The position numbers and the translations under genes were made by a program. From positions 117,506-181,505 of the forward strand of contig JAHQWK010000011.1 of the NCBI GenBank assembly GCA_029856145.1: a stretch of DNA of 64,000 bases, read 5' to 3'. Shown one piece after another: positions 36,769-46,372 of the stretch (position 1 is its first letter; the number at the start of each line of letters is the position of its first letter). Below the pieces are notes generated by a model, which saw only the letters and a list, made by a program, of their open reading frames with translations, searched no databases and was not told the origin of the DNA. This DNA is from Promethearchaeia archaeon (GTDB taxonomy: Archaea > Asgardarchaeota > Lokiarchaeia > Sigyniarchaeales > SOKP01).

Positions 36769-37017
36769 ATGTCTCAAAAAAGTGACGCTGTAAAACAAGC
36801 AAGAAGGGAGTTAATTCAACATACTCTGGATAAAATTTGTGGGACTCGTGATTTTTGGGAGCTTAAGAGGAGTACTTTTGTTGTACTCGCACATTTATAG
36901 CTCCACACTAAAGCAGAAAAAGAAGGACTGTTTGAATTAGATGAATGGGCGCACCCTCAGCTTAGAGAACGCCTTATTGAAATAATTGAGACCTTTCTCA
37001 CTAAGCATATAAGATAA
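36769..37017 (+). pseudogene. Small ORF interrupted by an in-frame TAG
   Basis: An 83-codon frame from ATG 36769 to TAA 37017 with one internal TAG at 36898. Before it: MSQKSDAVKQARRELIQHTL and on to FVVLAHL. After it: LHTKAEKEGLFELDEWAHPQ and on to TKHIR. Both halves have coding-like composition and unusually high GC for the window. The simplest reading is a decayed gene. Readthrough or pyrrolysine decoding of the amber codon is possible but unsupported here. The family is not recognised. Confidence 0.45.
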
Positions 37018-37220
37018 GGAGTTTGACTCCATGGTGAAAAACTGTTTTCTTCTATTGTAATAAACTTAAGGATTCATATGTCGCATTTTATATTCATCAC
37101 TCCAGAACAGTAATTATATTTAAATATCTTCTTCAATAACATCCTATACGAATCCAATTTTTACTTTTAAAAGGTAAAAAATGGATGAAATCTAATTATA
37201 AATGTAAAAGATGAAAAAAT

Positions 37221-38711
37221 ATGAATAAAAAAAACAAATTTAGTTTAATAGGTCTAAGCCTTTTATTTATCATTGGATTTTCAACCAGTGGAATGGCATA
37301 TTTCGATCCTGGTAGTGGGGGCGGTTCTCTTCTTCCTACTCCTGAACTTTATCAACCCACTTCCCCAGATTATGATGGTATTATTATATTAGAGTGGAGT
37401 GAAGTAAGTGGAGCTGATTATAAAATATACAGATGGAATTCACAGACTGGAATATATAAGCTTATAGCAGCAACAACGAATAGAGCGCGAACTTATATAG
37501 ATGCAATTCCTAATGGCACTTGGGCATATAAAGTCAAAGCATATAACCCTGATACGGGGCAACAGTCATTATGTTCTAACCCTAAATCAGTAGTTGTAGA
37601 GTTACCCGCACCAAAACCTTTAATAGGTTCAACCCAAAGATTCTTTCCTCAAGAACTAGATGCGAAATTAGGATTTACAATTTTGAGTATTGATACCTAT
37701 TATACTCCAACAATTGAGTTTAGTCTAATTAACACAATGGATCCTGATAAAACTATAGATATTAAAATATATGTTGATAATTCAGAAATCTATAATGAAA
37801 TGGGCATTATACTAACAAAAAATGACCTGTATCCATTTATAATCGATGCAAATGAACTCACAACTCCATTAACGCATCAGATAGTAATAGAACTTTCTCA
37901 TGGTCAGAATATCAGATTAGAAGATCTATTTATTAACAATCTATGGTATATCGAAAACACACTTGATAATAATAAAAGATATACCCCCTTACAGAATTGT
38001 ATTTATAATGATTTACCAGATGATCCTGTTGTTGATCTTGAAGTCTTTGTTCCCTATACTGAGCCAGATGGGGAGGTAAATGATTATTTGGCTACTTTTG
38101 GAACGTCTCTTTTAGTTAATATTGATCCTGATACTTATGACTTCACTAGAAGAGCTGGTGTACTACTCGAGATATGTACTTATTATATTCATGGAGTCTC
38201 TCTTCAATGGAGAGTTCTTTGTCCTGATGGAACTTATATGGATAATCAGAATTTAGGTATATTTTGTGATATTTCCACAAGTTATGAGGGAACGGATTTT
38301 TATGAGCAAGTTAACCATGTTCTTAAACAGATAAGTAATATAATAAACCTTATCAATTTTCCCGAATATATAGAGGATCCATTAAATTGGGCAATTAAAT
38401 TTCTTACTTTTATGAACCCTGATGACCCAGTTATTTCTAAAGAAAGAATTGATAATGATAAATTCGTTGCATCGTGGCATGCAGGAGGATTCTTAGCGAT
38501 TCCAAACCCAACACTAGAAAGTCTTAGTATGTATACTGGTTTTACAATTCAACTACCTAATCCAAAAATTCTAGGTTCTTATCAAATGGAAATAACATGG
38601 ATGATTGATATTGATCTTCTAGTATATCTATCCGGTTATCCAGCTGCTACTTCTCATGAAGACGCATATGAAGTATCATCAACCTATTATCTGAACTTTG
38701 AGTATGTTTAA
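37221..38711 (+). CDS. Secreted protein with fibronectin type III-like domain
   Basis: A 496-aa protein. A signal peptide (residues 1-27, basic start, LIGLSLLFIIGFSTSGMA) precedes a Gly-rich stretch. An FN3-like module follows at about 38-130 (IILEWSEVSGADYKIYRWNSQ through WAYKVKAYNP). The remaining 360 residues are beta-rich with no recognised domain. It is likely exported and cell-surface. It has no membrane anchor at the C terminus and is flanked by non-coding and decayed DNA. Confidence 0.75.
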   Translation: MNKKNKFSLIGLSLLFIIGFSTSGMAYFDPGSGGGSLLPTPELYQPTSPDYDGIIILEWSEVSGADYKIYRWNSQTGIYKLIAATTNRARTYIDAIPNGTWAYKVKAYNPDTGQQSLCSNPKSVVVELPAPKPLIGSTQRFFPQELDAKLGFTILSIDTYYTPTIEFSLINTMDPDKTIDIKIYVDNSEIYNEMGIILTKNDLYPFIIDANELTTPLTHQIVIELSHGQNIRLEDLFINNLWYIENTLDNNKRYTPLQNCIYNDLPDDPVVDLEVFVPYTEPDGEVNDYLATFGTSLLVNIDPDTYDFTRRAGVLLEICTYYIHGVSLQWRVLCPDGTYMDNQNLGIFCDISTSYEGTDFYEQVNHVLKQISNIINLINFPEYIEDPLNWAIKFLTFMNPDDPVISKERIDNDKFVASWHAGGFLAIPNPTLESLSMYTGFTIQLPNPKILGSYQMEITWMIDIDLLVYLSGYPAATSHEDAYEVSSTYYLNFEYV

Positions 38712-38743
38712 CAGATTTTAGTAAAATTTAATCTTCTAAAAAC

Positions 38744-38758
38744 TTTTTTTTATTTTTT
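38744..38758 (+). terminator. T-rich terminator after the secreted protein gene
   Basis: A near-continuous T run starts 33 bp past the stop codon. The rest of the gap from 38759 to 39005 holds no gene I can support. Confidence 0.45.
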
Positions 38759-39005
38759 ATACATATTATATCTATTATTGGTTTTCTATAATTCTAATCC
38801 GATGGATATAAGTTCCGCTTCTTCGTCTTTAACTCAGAACGTAGAATAAAATACACTTTGATAACCATGCTCTTTTGATTCTAATAAGATATATCCTGTC
38901 CCAACTATATTTATTAGAAAACTCTCTGAGATATAACTACGCAAATAAATGTTAGTGGCTTTACTCATTTAATTATTAAACCACAAGAGAGTATGAATTT
39001 TGAGA

Positions 39006-39131
39006 TTATAATATTTTTGGATGAATCCCATAGAGCATAGCTTTTAGGAACATCTCATAAAAATCTTCATCCAAACTTCTGTCTTTTTCTTTACTCTCTT
39101 TATGGTCTTCTTTTACAGATTTTGTAATTAT
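39006..39131 (-). CDS. Possible 41-residue protein starting at ATA
   Basis: A short charged frame just downstream of the orphan gene at 39178-39606, same strand. It contains KSVKEDHKESKEKDRSLDED, then FYEMFLKAMLYGIHPKIL. It has no ATG near its beginning. GGTGT at 39141-39137 (minus sense AGGGTGT) stands five bases before an in-frame ATA at 39131, the same geometry as other genes in this window. The residue pattern looks coding, but the length makes it uncertain. Confidence 0.4.
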   Translation of the reverse strand: MITKSVKEDHKESKEKDRSLDEDFYEMFLKAMLYGIHPKIL

Positions 39132-39177
39132 TTAATACACCCTAACATAATTTTTTATGCACATATATATTGTAGAA

Positions 39178-39606
39178 TTAATTCTCAGGAGGATCCTTTC
39201 TTTTAAAATATTTAACAATATCAAAGTTGAGGAATTTTTGAGGTTGGTTAGTTGATACCTGTAAATCTTTAAAATTCATTAACGGATGGGACACTCGTAA
39301 ATAGAGTATAGTAGAACTATCTTCTCCACTCCGCAGAGCAAATAAATAGTAATCGATATTATCATGGCTATTAAAGATCTCAGTTGCATTTCCAAACACA
39401 AGCTCAATTCTCTCCTCCTCTTGAATTTTCTCACGTTTCTCAGCTTTCTCATCTGTTAAGCCTAATGCTTCAAGGACTTTTTGGAGCACCCCAGCTGACT
39501 TTACTAGACTGACAAATCCTTCTACTTTATATTTTTTGACTATTTTCTTTTTCACTTTTTCAGTTGCATAAGCATCAGTTGCATAAATGCAATATTCGGA
39601 TTCCAT
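39178..39606 (-). CDS. Orphan protein of unknown function
   Basis: A 142-aa cytosolic protein, with no membrane span or recognised motif. A charged helix (LGLTDEKAEKREKIQEEERIEL) is in the middle and a beta-like C-terminal half follows (YYLFALRSGEDSSTILYLRV). Its ATG is only six bases from the ATG of the divergent gene at 39613, so the two promoters must lie inside each other's coding sequence or one start is wrong. Confidence 0.5.
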   Translation of the reverse strand: MESEYCIYATDAYATEKVKKKIVKKYKVEGFVSLVKSAGVLQKVLEALGLTDEKAEKREKIQEEERIELVFGNATEIFNSHDNIDYYLFALRSGEDSSTILYLRVSHPLMNFKDLQVSTNQPQKFLNFDIVKYFKRKDPPEN

Positions 39607-39612
39607 TTTGAG

Positions 39613-40293
39613 ATGAGCATTGTTATTGGTTGTTTACTTCGGCATTATAAGATTGGTAAATTTCCCAGCTCCATAATTGATTTTTTAGATGACCTCAAGA
39701 AATATTTGATTGATCATCCGTATAGTGAAGATTTTAACGAGAGTAATATCAAAAGTATCGAAAAGACAATTGAATTCATTCAAGAGGATCCTGTTCTCCA
39801 AAGAACATTATGGATGTCCTTGGATATTCCTCGATGGTTAGGATTATGGAGTGAGGGGAAGAAGATATGTATTGATTTATCAGGGTGCGATCTTCATTAT
39901 CAGAAAATACTATTTCCTTTGCTCTTTCAGGTAGTTAAGAACTCCATCCCTATAAAGAATTCAGATACTCCGATCGGTGTTGTTGTTTTAGAAGATGCTG
40001 ATGATCTCCTTCAGAAAGTACCGTTTGACTATTATAGTAAAAATTTTAAGTTAAATAGAGATTATTATTACCAATTTGAAGAAGAGGCATATTTTCTTGC
40101 AAAAGAGCAATTAATAAAGGTATTTGGAGATAAAGATTACCTAATGAACGTTCAGCTCGAAAGTGTGTTCAATAGGTTAGTTTTTGATGAGTTAATTTAT
40201 AGAAATATCTCTTTTATTACCACATGTAGAGATCCTTTAGAACTCCATTATCCATATAAAACACAATTTCAAATTAAAATAAATTTAGATTAA
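39613..40293 (+). CDS. Orphan protein resembling the C-terminal part of a HerA/VirB4-like ATPase
   Basis: A 226-aa protein. GKKICIDLSGCDLHYQKILFPLLFQ near 88, PIGVVVLEDADDLLQKV near 125 and ISFITTCRDPLEL near 203 follow the order of strand, Walker B and sensor segments of HerA/FtsK-type ATPases. There is no Walker A, so it cannot be a working ATPase alone. It may be a truncated remnant or an adapter. It is divergent from the 39178 gene and followed by a frameshifted remnant. Confidence 0.45.
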   Translation: MSIVIGCLLRHYKIGKFPSSIIDFLDDLKKYLIDHPYSEDFNESNIKSIEKTIEFIQEDPVLQRTLWMSLDIPRWLGLWSEGKKICIDLSGCDLHYQKILFPLLFQVVKNSIPIKNSDTPIGVVVLEDADDLLQKVPFDYYSKNFKLNRDYYYQFEEEAYFLAKEQLIKVFGDKDYLMNVQLESVFNRLVFDELIYRNISFITTCRDPLELHYPYKTQFQIKINLD

Positions 40294-40329
40294 AGAAACT
40301 GATCATAGATTAATGCCAATGTTAACCAA

Positions 40330-40634
40330 ATGCAAAAGAGTAAACCTTTCTATTTTATGTCCTTGAGGAAATCAGTAATTTATAACTCTGGATTTAGGAT
40401 TAATGCACACATTGATACTATCCCTCATGGGGATGTGCGGTATTCCAATTTTCTTCCATATTACTTTCTGAACTTTCGATTTATCTGAAAATAATATACA
40501 AAAATTCCAAAACTTCCTTCTATAATCCATCTGCTAAAGGAAAAGAACAAGATAGCGCAGAGTTAGAAAATATAGTATCCAATGAGTATGTGGCTATGGA
40601 ATTATCTGAGGATGTTTTTGAAGTTTCAATTTAA
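40330..40634 (+). pseudogene. Frameshifted gene remnant
   Basis: Two coding-like stretches in different frames. The first (from ATG 40330) includes YNSGFRINAHIDTIPHGDVR and reads into a stop at about 40486. The second continues in another frame with YNPSAKGKEQDSAELENIVS and ends EDVFEVSI at 40634. Together they suggest one gene of about 100 codons broken by a frameshift. The family is not recognised. The rest of 40294-40832 is AT-rich without features. Confidence 0.4.
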
Positions 40635-40832
40635 ATATTTAATTAACTCTTATAAATATAAAAAATTAAATCAATAAAAAATATAGTATTTAGAGAAATT
40701 TTAATATATTCTTAATTTTATTTATAAGTAAATTCTAAAAGAATTGGATATATCTTTTTAATAAAATAATCTTATTGAGAATTGTACAATTTAAGCTTGT
40801 AAACATTGATAAAAAGGTGAAAAAATAGCATA

Positions 40833-41489
40833 ATGCCTATTAAGAAGAAATTTCAGCAATGGAAAGAATATTCTAAAATGTCTGATTTAGGAATAATCGT
40901 AAGAAGAAAATTCTTTAATAATGCTTTTGACGGCGCCTTAACTTGTGCTGGAATTGTAAGTGGGATTTTTATAATATTCCTCGCAGATCCTTTAAAATTT
41001 GAGTCTCAACAGGTTCTCATAACAGGATTTGCAACAGCCGCAGCAATTGGAATTAGTGGGTTGTGGGGAGCATTTCTTTCTGAGGAAGCTGAAAGAAAGA
41101 AAAAAGTAATGGACATGAAAAAGGATATGGCGATTGTTAAAGAGGAAAATCTTGATTTAGAGTCTAGGCGTGAAAAAAGTAAAAATAAGAAAGAAAATAA
41201 TTCTAAAACAATAATAGGAAAAGCAGAAAATTTCGCAACAATTGTGGCTTCTTTAGTAGATGGAGGTGCTCCAGTTCTAGGAAGTTCTCTTCCTCTAATT
41301 CCTTTTTTCTTTGGGGTATCTCTGACTTTGTTTCATTTTATATTTTCTTACGTTATACTTGCCGGTTTGCTTATATATTTAGGTGTTTTTTTAGGACAAA
41401 TTTCAGGAGGGGGCCGTTTAAGATATGCTTTGCATTTAATAACCGCAGGTGTGGTAACTCTAATAGTTTCGATACTACTTGGTCTCTAA
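40833..41489 (+). CDS. VIT1/CCC1-family membrane transporter, copy 1
   Basis: A 218-aa protein of the VIT1/CCC1-like family, which moves ferrous iron or manganese. RRKFFNNAFDGALTCAGIVSGIF near residues 24-46 is the first conserved span, and VDGGAPVLGSSLPLIPFFFG near 145 the third. A Lys/Glu-rich cytoplasmic segment (about 82-130) lies where the metal-binding helices occur. It has about five spans, and GGTGA lies upstream. It is a tandem paralogue of the next gene. Confidence 0.75.
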   Translation: MPIKKKFQQWKEYSKMSDLGIIVRRKFFNNAFDGALTCAGIVSGIFIIFLADPLKFESQQVLITGFATAAAIGISGLWGAFLSEEAERKKKVMDMKKDMAIVKEENLDLESRREKSKNKKENNSKTIIGKAENFATIVASLVDGGAPVLGSSLPLIPFFFGVSLTLFHFIFSYVILAGLLIYLGVFLGQISGGGRLRYALHLITAGVVTLIVSILLGL

Positions 41490-41604
41490 GATTATAAGGT
41501 GTATCAAAATTTTAATTGATAATCATCTCTTTAATTGAAAAATAAGATTTGAATAGATTAAATAAGAAATTCTACTCCCGATTGTAGTTTAAATAGTAAA
41601 TAAA

Positions 41605-42318
41605 ATGTTAGAAAAAATCAGAACTTACGCAAAAATTACGAATTTATGGGCAATTGCTAGACGATATTTTGTAAATAACTTTTATGATGGGATGTTAACA
41701 GTTTTAGGAATTTTATTAGGTTTTTTTGTTATAGTGTTAAAGGGAGATCAACCGACGATTGATAGTCATCTTGTTATTTTAACCGGGGTGGGGAGTTCCA
41801 TATCAATGCTCATTTCAGGTTTAACTGGATCATATCTTTCAGAGAAGGCTGAACAAAAAAAAATTAAAGAAGAATTAAAAAAAGCAATGGTAATAGATGT
41901 TAGTGAGGAACAAGAAGAGATTGAAGGGGATTCTGATAATATTAAAGAGATTGAAAAAGCAATGTTGATTAAAATAAATCAGAATATAATTTCAAAAGCA
42001 CAAATCAGACGGAGAAAAGAGAAGAAAAAATTTAAAACCCTTCAAGAAAAAGCTGAGAAATTTTCAAGTGTAATTGTTTCTTGCATAAATGGAGGTTCTC
42101 CATTTTTAGGAGGGTTAATACCTTTAATTCCTTTTTTATGCGTACCATCTGCCAATTTATTAATTTTTATTATATCCTTTTTAATAATCCTTATTTGTGT
42201 AATTTTACTTGGAGTCTTTTTAGGAGTAGTTTCTAAAGAATCAATTATCAAAAATGTACTTCAGATGACATTTGCCTTTTTTATAACCATTTTAATTTCT
42301 ATCTTTTTATTAAGTTAA
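41605..42318 (+). CDS. VIT1/CCC1-family membrane transporter, copy 2
   Basis: A 237-aa homologue of the gene 116 bp upstream. It has the same layout: ARRYFVNNFYDGMLTVLGILLG as the first span, a charged middle (about 85-150) and NGGSPFLGGLIPLIPFLCVP. The charged segment is longer and more acidic than in copy 1. The two may form a heterodimer or have separate metal preference. Confidence 0.75.
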   Translation: MLEKIRTYAKITNLWAIARRYFVNNFYDGMLTVLGILLGFFVIVLKGDQPTIDSHLVILTGVGSSISMLISGLTGSYLSEKAEQKKIKEELKKAMVIDVSEEQEEIEGDSDNIKEIEKAMLIKINQNIISKAQIRRRKEKKKFKTLQEKAEKFSSVIVSCINGGSPFLGGLIPLIPFLCVPSANLLIFIISFLIILICVILLGVFLGVVSKESIIKNVLQMTFAFFITILISIFLLS

Positions 42319-42383
42319 ATTATTATCATAAATTTTAATTTTTGATTTTCATTTTACACATTAGCTAGATTACATACTATAGG

Positions 42384-43187
42384 ATGAATGGAAAATTGAA
42401 GACTTGTGGAGTAGACATTGGATCATTAGAAACAAAAGTAGTATTGCTTGACGATAAGAATATTATGGGCTATCGGGTAGGGCGATCTACCTTTGATTTT
42501 AAACGTGTTGGGAATAATCTATTTAATGAGCTATTAGAACAATGTAACCTAAAAAAGAGTGATGTTTATGTAATGTCAACTGGTTATGGCAGAAATACTG
42601 TATCTTTTGCTGATGACCGCATTACAGAAATCACAGCGCATGCTCGTGGAGTGCAATTTTTCTTCCCAGAAGCTCAATCTGTAATTGATATAGGAGGCCA
42701 AGATAGTAAAGCAATTGTAATATCCAAGAAAACTGGTAGTGTTATTGATTTCCAGATGAATGATAAGTGCGCCGCTGGAACAGGTCGTTTTATAGAAGTA
42801 ATGGCAGGAGCTCTTGAAGTTCCGATCCAGCAAATTGGAGATTTAGCACTTAAATCTAATAATCCAGCATCAATTAGTTCGACCTGTACTGTTTTTGCTG
42901 AATCTGAAGTTATATCTCTTTTTGCAAAAGGAACTAAAAAAGAAGATATCGCTGCGGGAATTCATAAATCAATCGCAAAGCGGGTTGCAGGGATGGCTAA
43001 ACGTATCGGAGTTGCACCTCTTTTAGTTTTTTGTGGCGGAGTTGCTAAAAATATAGGAGTTAAGAAATTTTTAGAACAAGAGTTAGGGTTTGAGATTGTC
43101 ATACCAGTGCTTAATGGAGAAAGTAAGGCCCAACTAACTGGAGCAATTGGTGCAGCTTTGATTGCTCAAAACCAAAATAACAGCTAA
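42384..43187 (+). CDS. 2-hydroxyacyl-CoA dehydratase activase (BadF/HgdC ATPase)
   Basis: A 267-aa ASKHA-fold ATPase. GVDIGSLETKVVLLD is the phosphate-1 loop; the cluster-binding cysteines are C129 (NDKCAAGTGRF) and C168 (SSTCTVFAESEV), which bridge one [4Fe-4S] cluster across the homodimer. VFCGGVAKN near 213 is the adenosine motif. It uses ATP to inject an electron into the dehydratase or an arylacyl-CoA reductase. It stands directly before the dehydratase genes. Confidence 0.92.
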   Translation: MNGKLKTCGVDIGSLETKVVLLDDKNIMGYRVGRSTFDFKRVGNNLFNELLEQCNLKKSDVYVMSTGYGRNTVSFADDRITEITAHARGVQFFFPEAQSVIDIGGQDSKAIVISKKTGSVIDFQMNDKCAAGTGRFIEVMAGALEVPIQQIGDLALKSNNPASISSTCTVFAESEVISLFAKGTKKEDIAAGIHKSIAKRVAGMAKRIGVAPLLVFCGGVAKNIGVKKFLEQELGFEIVIPVLNGESKAQLTGAIGAALIAQNQNNS

Positions 43188-43294
43188 ATTCTTTTACTAG
43201 TTTATTTGTAATTTTATGTTTTGGTTTATTATAATAAATTTTATGAATAATTAACTCTTTTTTGATTAATAATTCAAAGTTATAAAAAATTATA

Positions 43295-44431
43295 ATGGAT
43301 AATTTAGAGCTTTTATCTGATTACGCAACATTTTTAAGAGAAAAAAAGCAAGAAGGAAAAAGAATTATTGCATTTATTTCTCATGATAATATACCTGAAG
43401 AGTTGTTAGATGCTGCTGGTTTCATTCCTTTAAGGTTAATCTTTGCGGGAAATGATGATTTAATGGATGCTAGCCATGATTATTTACCTCCTTCCACTTG
43501 TGCATTTGCTCAGTCTTGTATTGGATTCTTTTCGATAAAACCTAGGCAATATGAATTTTTAGATTTAATTGATTATTTCATCATTTCAAATCATTGTGTT
43601 TCAGATATTTGTGCCTCTGAAATAATTTCTAAATATTTTAATATACCTTCTTTGAAATTCTATATCTCATATACTAAAAATAAGAATAGTTTGAAATATT
43701 TCAAATTGGAATTAATGGAGTTGAAAAAACAATTAGAAATAATCAATGGAAACAAAATTAAGGATGAGGTTTTTATACAGAGTATTAAAAATTATAATTC
43801 CTTTAAGAAAAAGTTATTAGATTTTAGTTTTTTAAATATTAAAGGTACAGAAAAGCTAAAAATCATTCAAAGTGCTATGCTATATGGACCTTTATTTCTT
43901 CCCAAATTAGAGTCATATATTCAAAAGCATAAGGAGAATCAAATTCAAAAACTTACTGATTTAAAGGATATTTTAATAACAGGAGGATCTATCTTTATTA
44001 ATGATTATCTAATTGATTTAATAGAAGAAGGGGGAGGAAATATTGTTTTTTTTGATTCCTGGATTGGAAATAACTATTATTCCCAAATTTTTGAAGATAA
44101 TATTATAGATTCAATAGGAAACCCGTATGATTTATTAGTTCACCGCTTTAAAAATAATAAATTTGGAGATCATTCAGTTCCTAACTTTCTAGAAAATAAA
44201 ATATCTCAGATTGAGAAAATCTATCAAGATCATCTAAAGAAAACAGGAAGAAAGTTAGGGATCATAAATCATATTATAAAATTCTGTGATCACATCTCAA
44301 TTATGTCTTCACATTTTAAAAATGGATTACAAGAAAAAGGGATTCAAGTTTTAAATTTAGAAAGAGATTATTCAAGAGCTATTCGTGGTCAGCTTACTAC
44401 TAGGATAGAAGCATTTTTGGAGATGATTTAA
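43295..44431 (+). CDS. 2-hydroxyacyl-CoA dehydratase D-component, HgdB/HgdC-like subunit
   Basis: A 378-aa subunit. IPEELLDAAGFIPLRLIFAG near residues 30-49 and the cysteines of STCAFAQSCIGFF near 66-75 and NHCVSDIC near 101-108 match the Fe-S ligand pattern of the family. The C-terminal half repeats the Rossmann-like fold (ILITGGSIFINDYLIDLIEE). It is four bases from the next subunit gene, so they are co-transcribed. The acyl-CoA substrate cannot be assigned. Confidence 0.85.
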   Translation: MDNLELLSDYATFLREKKQEGKRIIAFISHDNIPEELLDAAGFIPLRLIFAGNDDLMDASHDYLPPSTCAFAQSCIGFFSIKPRQYEFLDLIDYFIISNHCVSDICASEIISKYFNIPSLKFYISYTKNKNSLKYFKLELMELKKQLEIINGNKIKDEVFIQSIKNYNSFKKKLLDFSFLNIKGTEKLKIIQSAMLYGPLFLPKLESYIQKHKENQIQKLTDLKDILITGGSIFINDYLIDLIEEGGGNIVFFDSWIGNNYYSQIFEDNIIDSIGNPYDLLVHRFKNNKFGDHSVPNFLENKISQIEKIYQDHLKKTGRKLGIINHIIKFCDHISIMSSHFKNGLQEKGIQVLNLERDYSRAIRGQLTTRIEAFLEMI

Positions 44432-44434
44432 AGC

Positions 44435-45805
44435 GTGAGTCTTATAGCTGATGAGATTGTTAGATTTAGTTCCGTGCTGAGAATTTCGTATAATCTTTTA
44501 ACAGGTAGAGATTATTTAAAAAGAAAGAAATTTCGAGAGAAAAAGAAATTAATTTCAGTAGCATTACCATTTTCTGATTTAGTTTATGGATTTCCTGATT
44601 TAGTTCCTGTATTTCCAATTAGAACACATGCTTTTAAAATACATAGATATCTAACATATTTAGGTTCTACAGCTAGCATATTCGGTTGGGAAAACGTTTC
44701 TAAATTCTTGGGTTTTGTAAAAAACCTTGGTATTGGAGATGTTAGCAAAATTATTGATGAAATAATTGATAGTGTAATAGATACGGTAAATGATAAATAT
44801 AATGAAATGTATGATCTTGGAATCGAAAGTGGTGTTCCAACTGATTTTTGTTATGGAATAAAATCTCTCTATGGAATGCATGTTTCAAAAGGAAAGAATT
44901 ATGATGCTAATTTAAATTATACCATTCGATGTAGTGCTTGGAATAAATATTTAGAATCCTTAAAAACAATTGAAAATCCTGCAAAACAAATTTGGATTGA
45001 TATTCCTCCAAGAAATATTGGAAATGCGATAGAATTATTGACAGAGAATCTTTATGATGGTATTAGAGAATTAGAAAAGATAAGTGGGAATAGTTATGAT
45101 GAAAACATTCTACGGAATCATTTTCATGTTGCTAATGATATAAGAAACTATTATAAAACTATTCTTTATGATATAAGTTTATCCGAATTTTATCCTTGTA
45201 ATCCTGCTACATTTAGTGAAATATTAGTGATACTAAACAATAGTTTTCAGGATTATAATTCTAATGCAAATCGATATCGGGATAATATGGCATCATTAGT
45301 AAAGGAAATGAAAGAGAGAATTAGAAATAAAATTGGTATGGATGTTAGTAATATGCCTCGAATTTTAATTACTCCAATGTTTGGTGGATGGGAGCCAAAA
45401 ACTCATGAAATAATTTATGAATTAGGAGGCCGGGCATTATATGCTGATTGGGATATTTTATTACTTTTAGATGATATTCCTATTACTAAAATTTCTGATC
45501 CCGTCGAAGCCTATGCTCATTATTTAATGAATGCGACAACGAATGGGATTGGATGTGATAATAATGCTCTGACAGATTCATATTTGAGGATAGCAAAAAA
45601 GCTTAATGTGGATGGCTTAATTTTCTTTGAGCTTTACGGTTGCCATTCAATATCGAATTGTTTTACAATGCTCAAAGAAAAGATCCGTCGAGAACTAGAA
45701 ATCCCAAGCATTTCTCTTACTTTTAATAAAATAGGTGAAAATATTGAGCAAGTAAAGACTAGATTAGGTGCATTTATGGAAATGAATTTAAGTAGAAATT
45801 TATGA
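44435..45805 (+). CDS. 2-hydroxyacyl-CoA dehydratase-type HgdA-like subunit, copy 1
   Basis: A 456-aa protein paired with the gene before it. PTDFCYGIKSLYGMHV near 138 and GCHSISNCFTMLKEK near 411 carry the likely cluster cysteines. YPCNPATFSEI near 252 and MPRILITPMFGGWEP near 308 are shared with the copy at 48074. The protein is longer than usual HgdA at its N terminus (residues 1-60). The start is GTG at 44435, after GGAGATGA. Confidence 0.8.
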   Translation: MSLIADEIVRFSSVLRISYNLLTGRDYLKRKKFREKKKLISVALPFSDLVYGFPDLVPVFPIRTHAFKIHRYLTYLGSTASIFGWENVSKFLGFVKNLGIGDVSKIIDEIIDSVIDTVNDKYNEMYDLGIESGVPTDFCYGIKSLYGMHVSKGKNYDANLNYTIRCSAWNKYLESLKTIENPAKQIWIDIPPRNIGNAIELLTENLYDGIRELEKISGNSYDENILRNHFHVANDIRNYYKTILYDISLSEFYPCNPATFSEILVILNNSFQDYNSNANRYRDNMASLVKEMKERIRNKIGMDVSNMPRILITPMFGGWEPKTHEIIYELGGRALYADWDILLLLDDIPITKISDPVEAYAHYLMNATTNGIGCDNNALTDSYLRIAKKLNVDGLIFFELYGCHSISNCFTMLKEKIRRELEIPSISLTFNKIGENIEQVKTRLGAFMEMNLSRNL

Positions 45806-45961
45806 AAAGATCTTAATTTCTTACTAAAAATATATAACTTAATAATTTTTTAATAATAATTTCTTTCAATGTTACAAGAGATTTATTACCTCAGCAAGGA
45901 TGAGATCCGAATCTGAATCTTTAATTGATAGATTGTTTGGTGATATATTCTTTTAATTATA

Positions 45962-46372
45962 ATGAAAAATAGTGCGGAAAAAATGGAAAGTAAAGAACCT
46001 AAAAAGCTCAAATGCAATAATCTATTTGCCTATGGTACATTACAACATGGACAAAGTCGGAATTATATTCTTAGAGGTCTAAAGTATGAAAAAGCCACCT
46101 TATTCAACTATAGAAAAGCGAAACCTCCTTCTCTGGACTTTCCATTTATTATTCGTGATGATTCATCTAAAGTTCAAGGTGAAATATATTTTGATTTGGG
46201 ACAATCCCTTATTAATTATATCGATATAATAGAAGGAGAAGGGGAATTATATTACAGAATTCTAGTGAATGTCAAGTTAGATAATGGAATAGATTTAGAC
46301 GCTTATACATATTGCCCTTCTGATATTTTAATTAAAAATTACTTAGACAATTTGGATGATATTAATGGTTGA
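45962..46372 (+). CDS. Gamma-glutamylcyclotransferase-like (AIG2/GGCT) protein
   Basis: A 136-aa protein. NNLFAYGTLQHGQSRNYIL at residues 20-38 is the YGSL-type loop. Glu of DIIEGEGELYYR near 90 is the catalytic base of the family. Family members cleave gamma-glutamyl peptides or amines. It overlaps the following amidotransferase gene, so the two are likely coupled, suggesting a shared gamma-glutamyl compound (inference). Confidence 0.75.
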   Translation: MKNSAEKMESKEPKKLKCNNLFAYGTLQHGQSRNYILRGLKYEKATLFNYRKAKPPSLDFPFIIRDDSSKVQGEIYFDLGQSLINYIDIIEGEGELYYRILVNVKLDNGIDLDAYTYCPSDILIKNYLDNLDDING

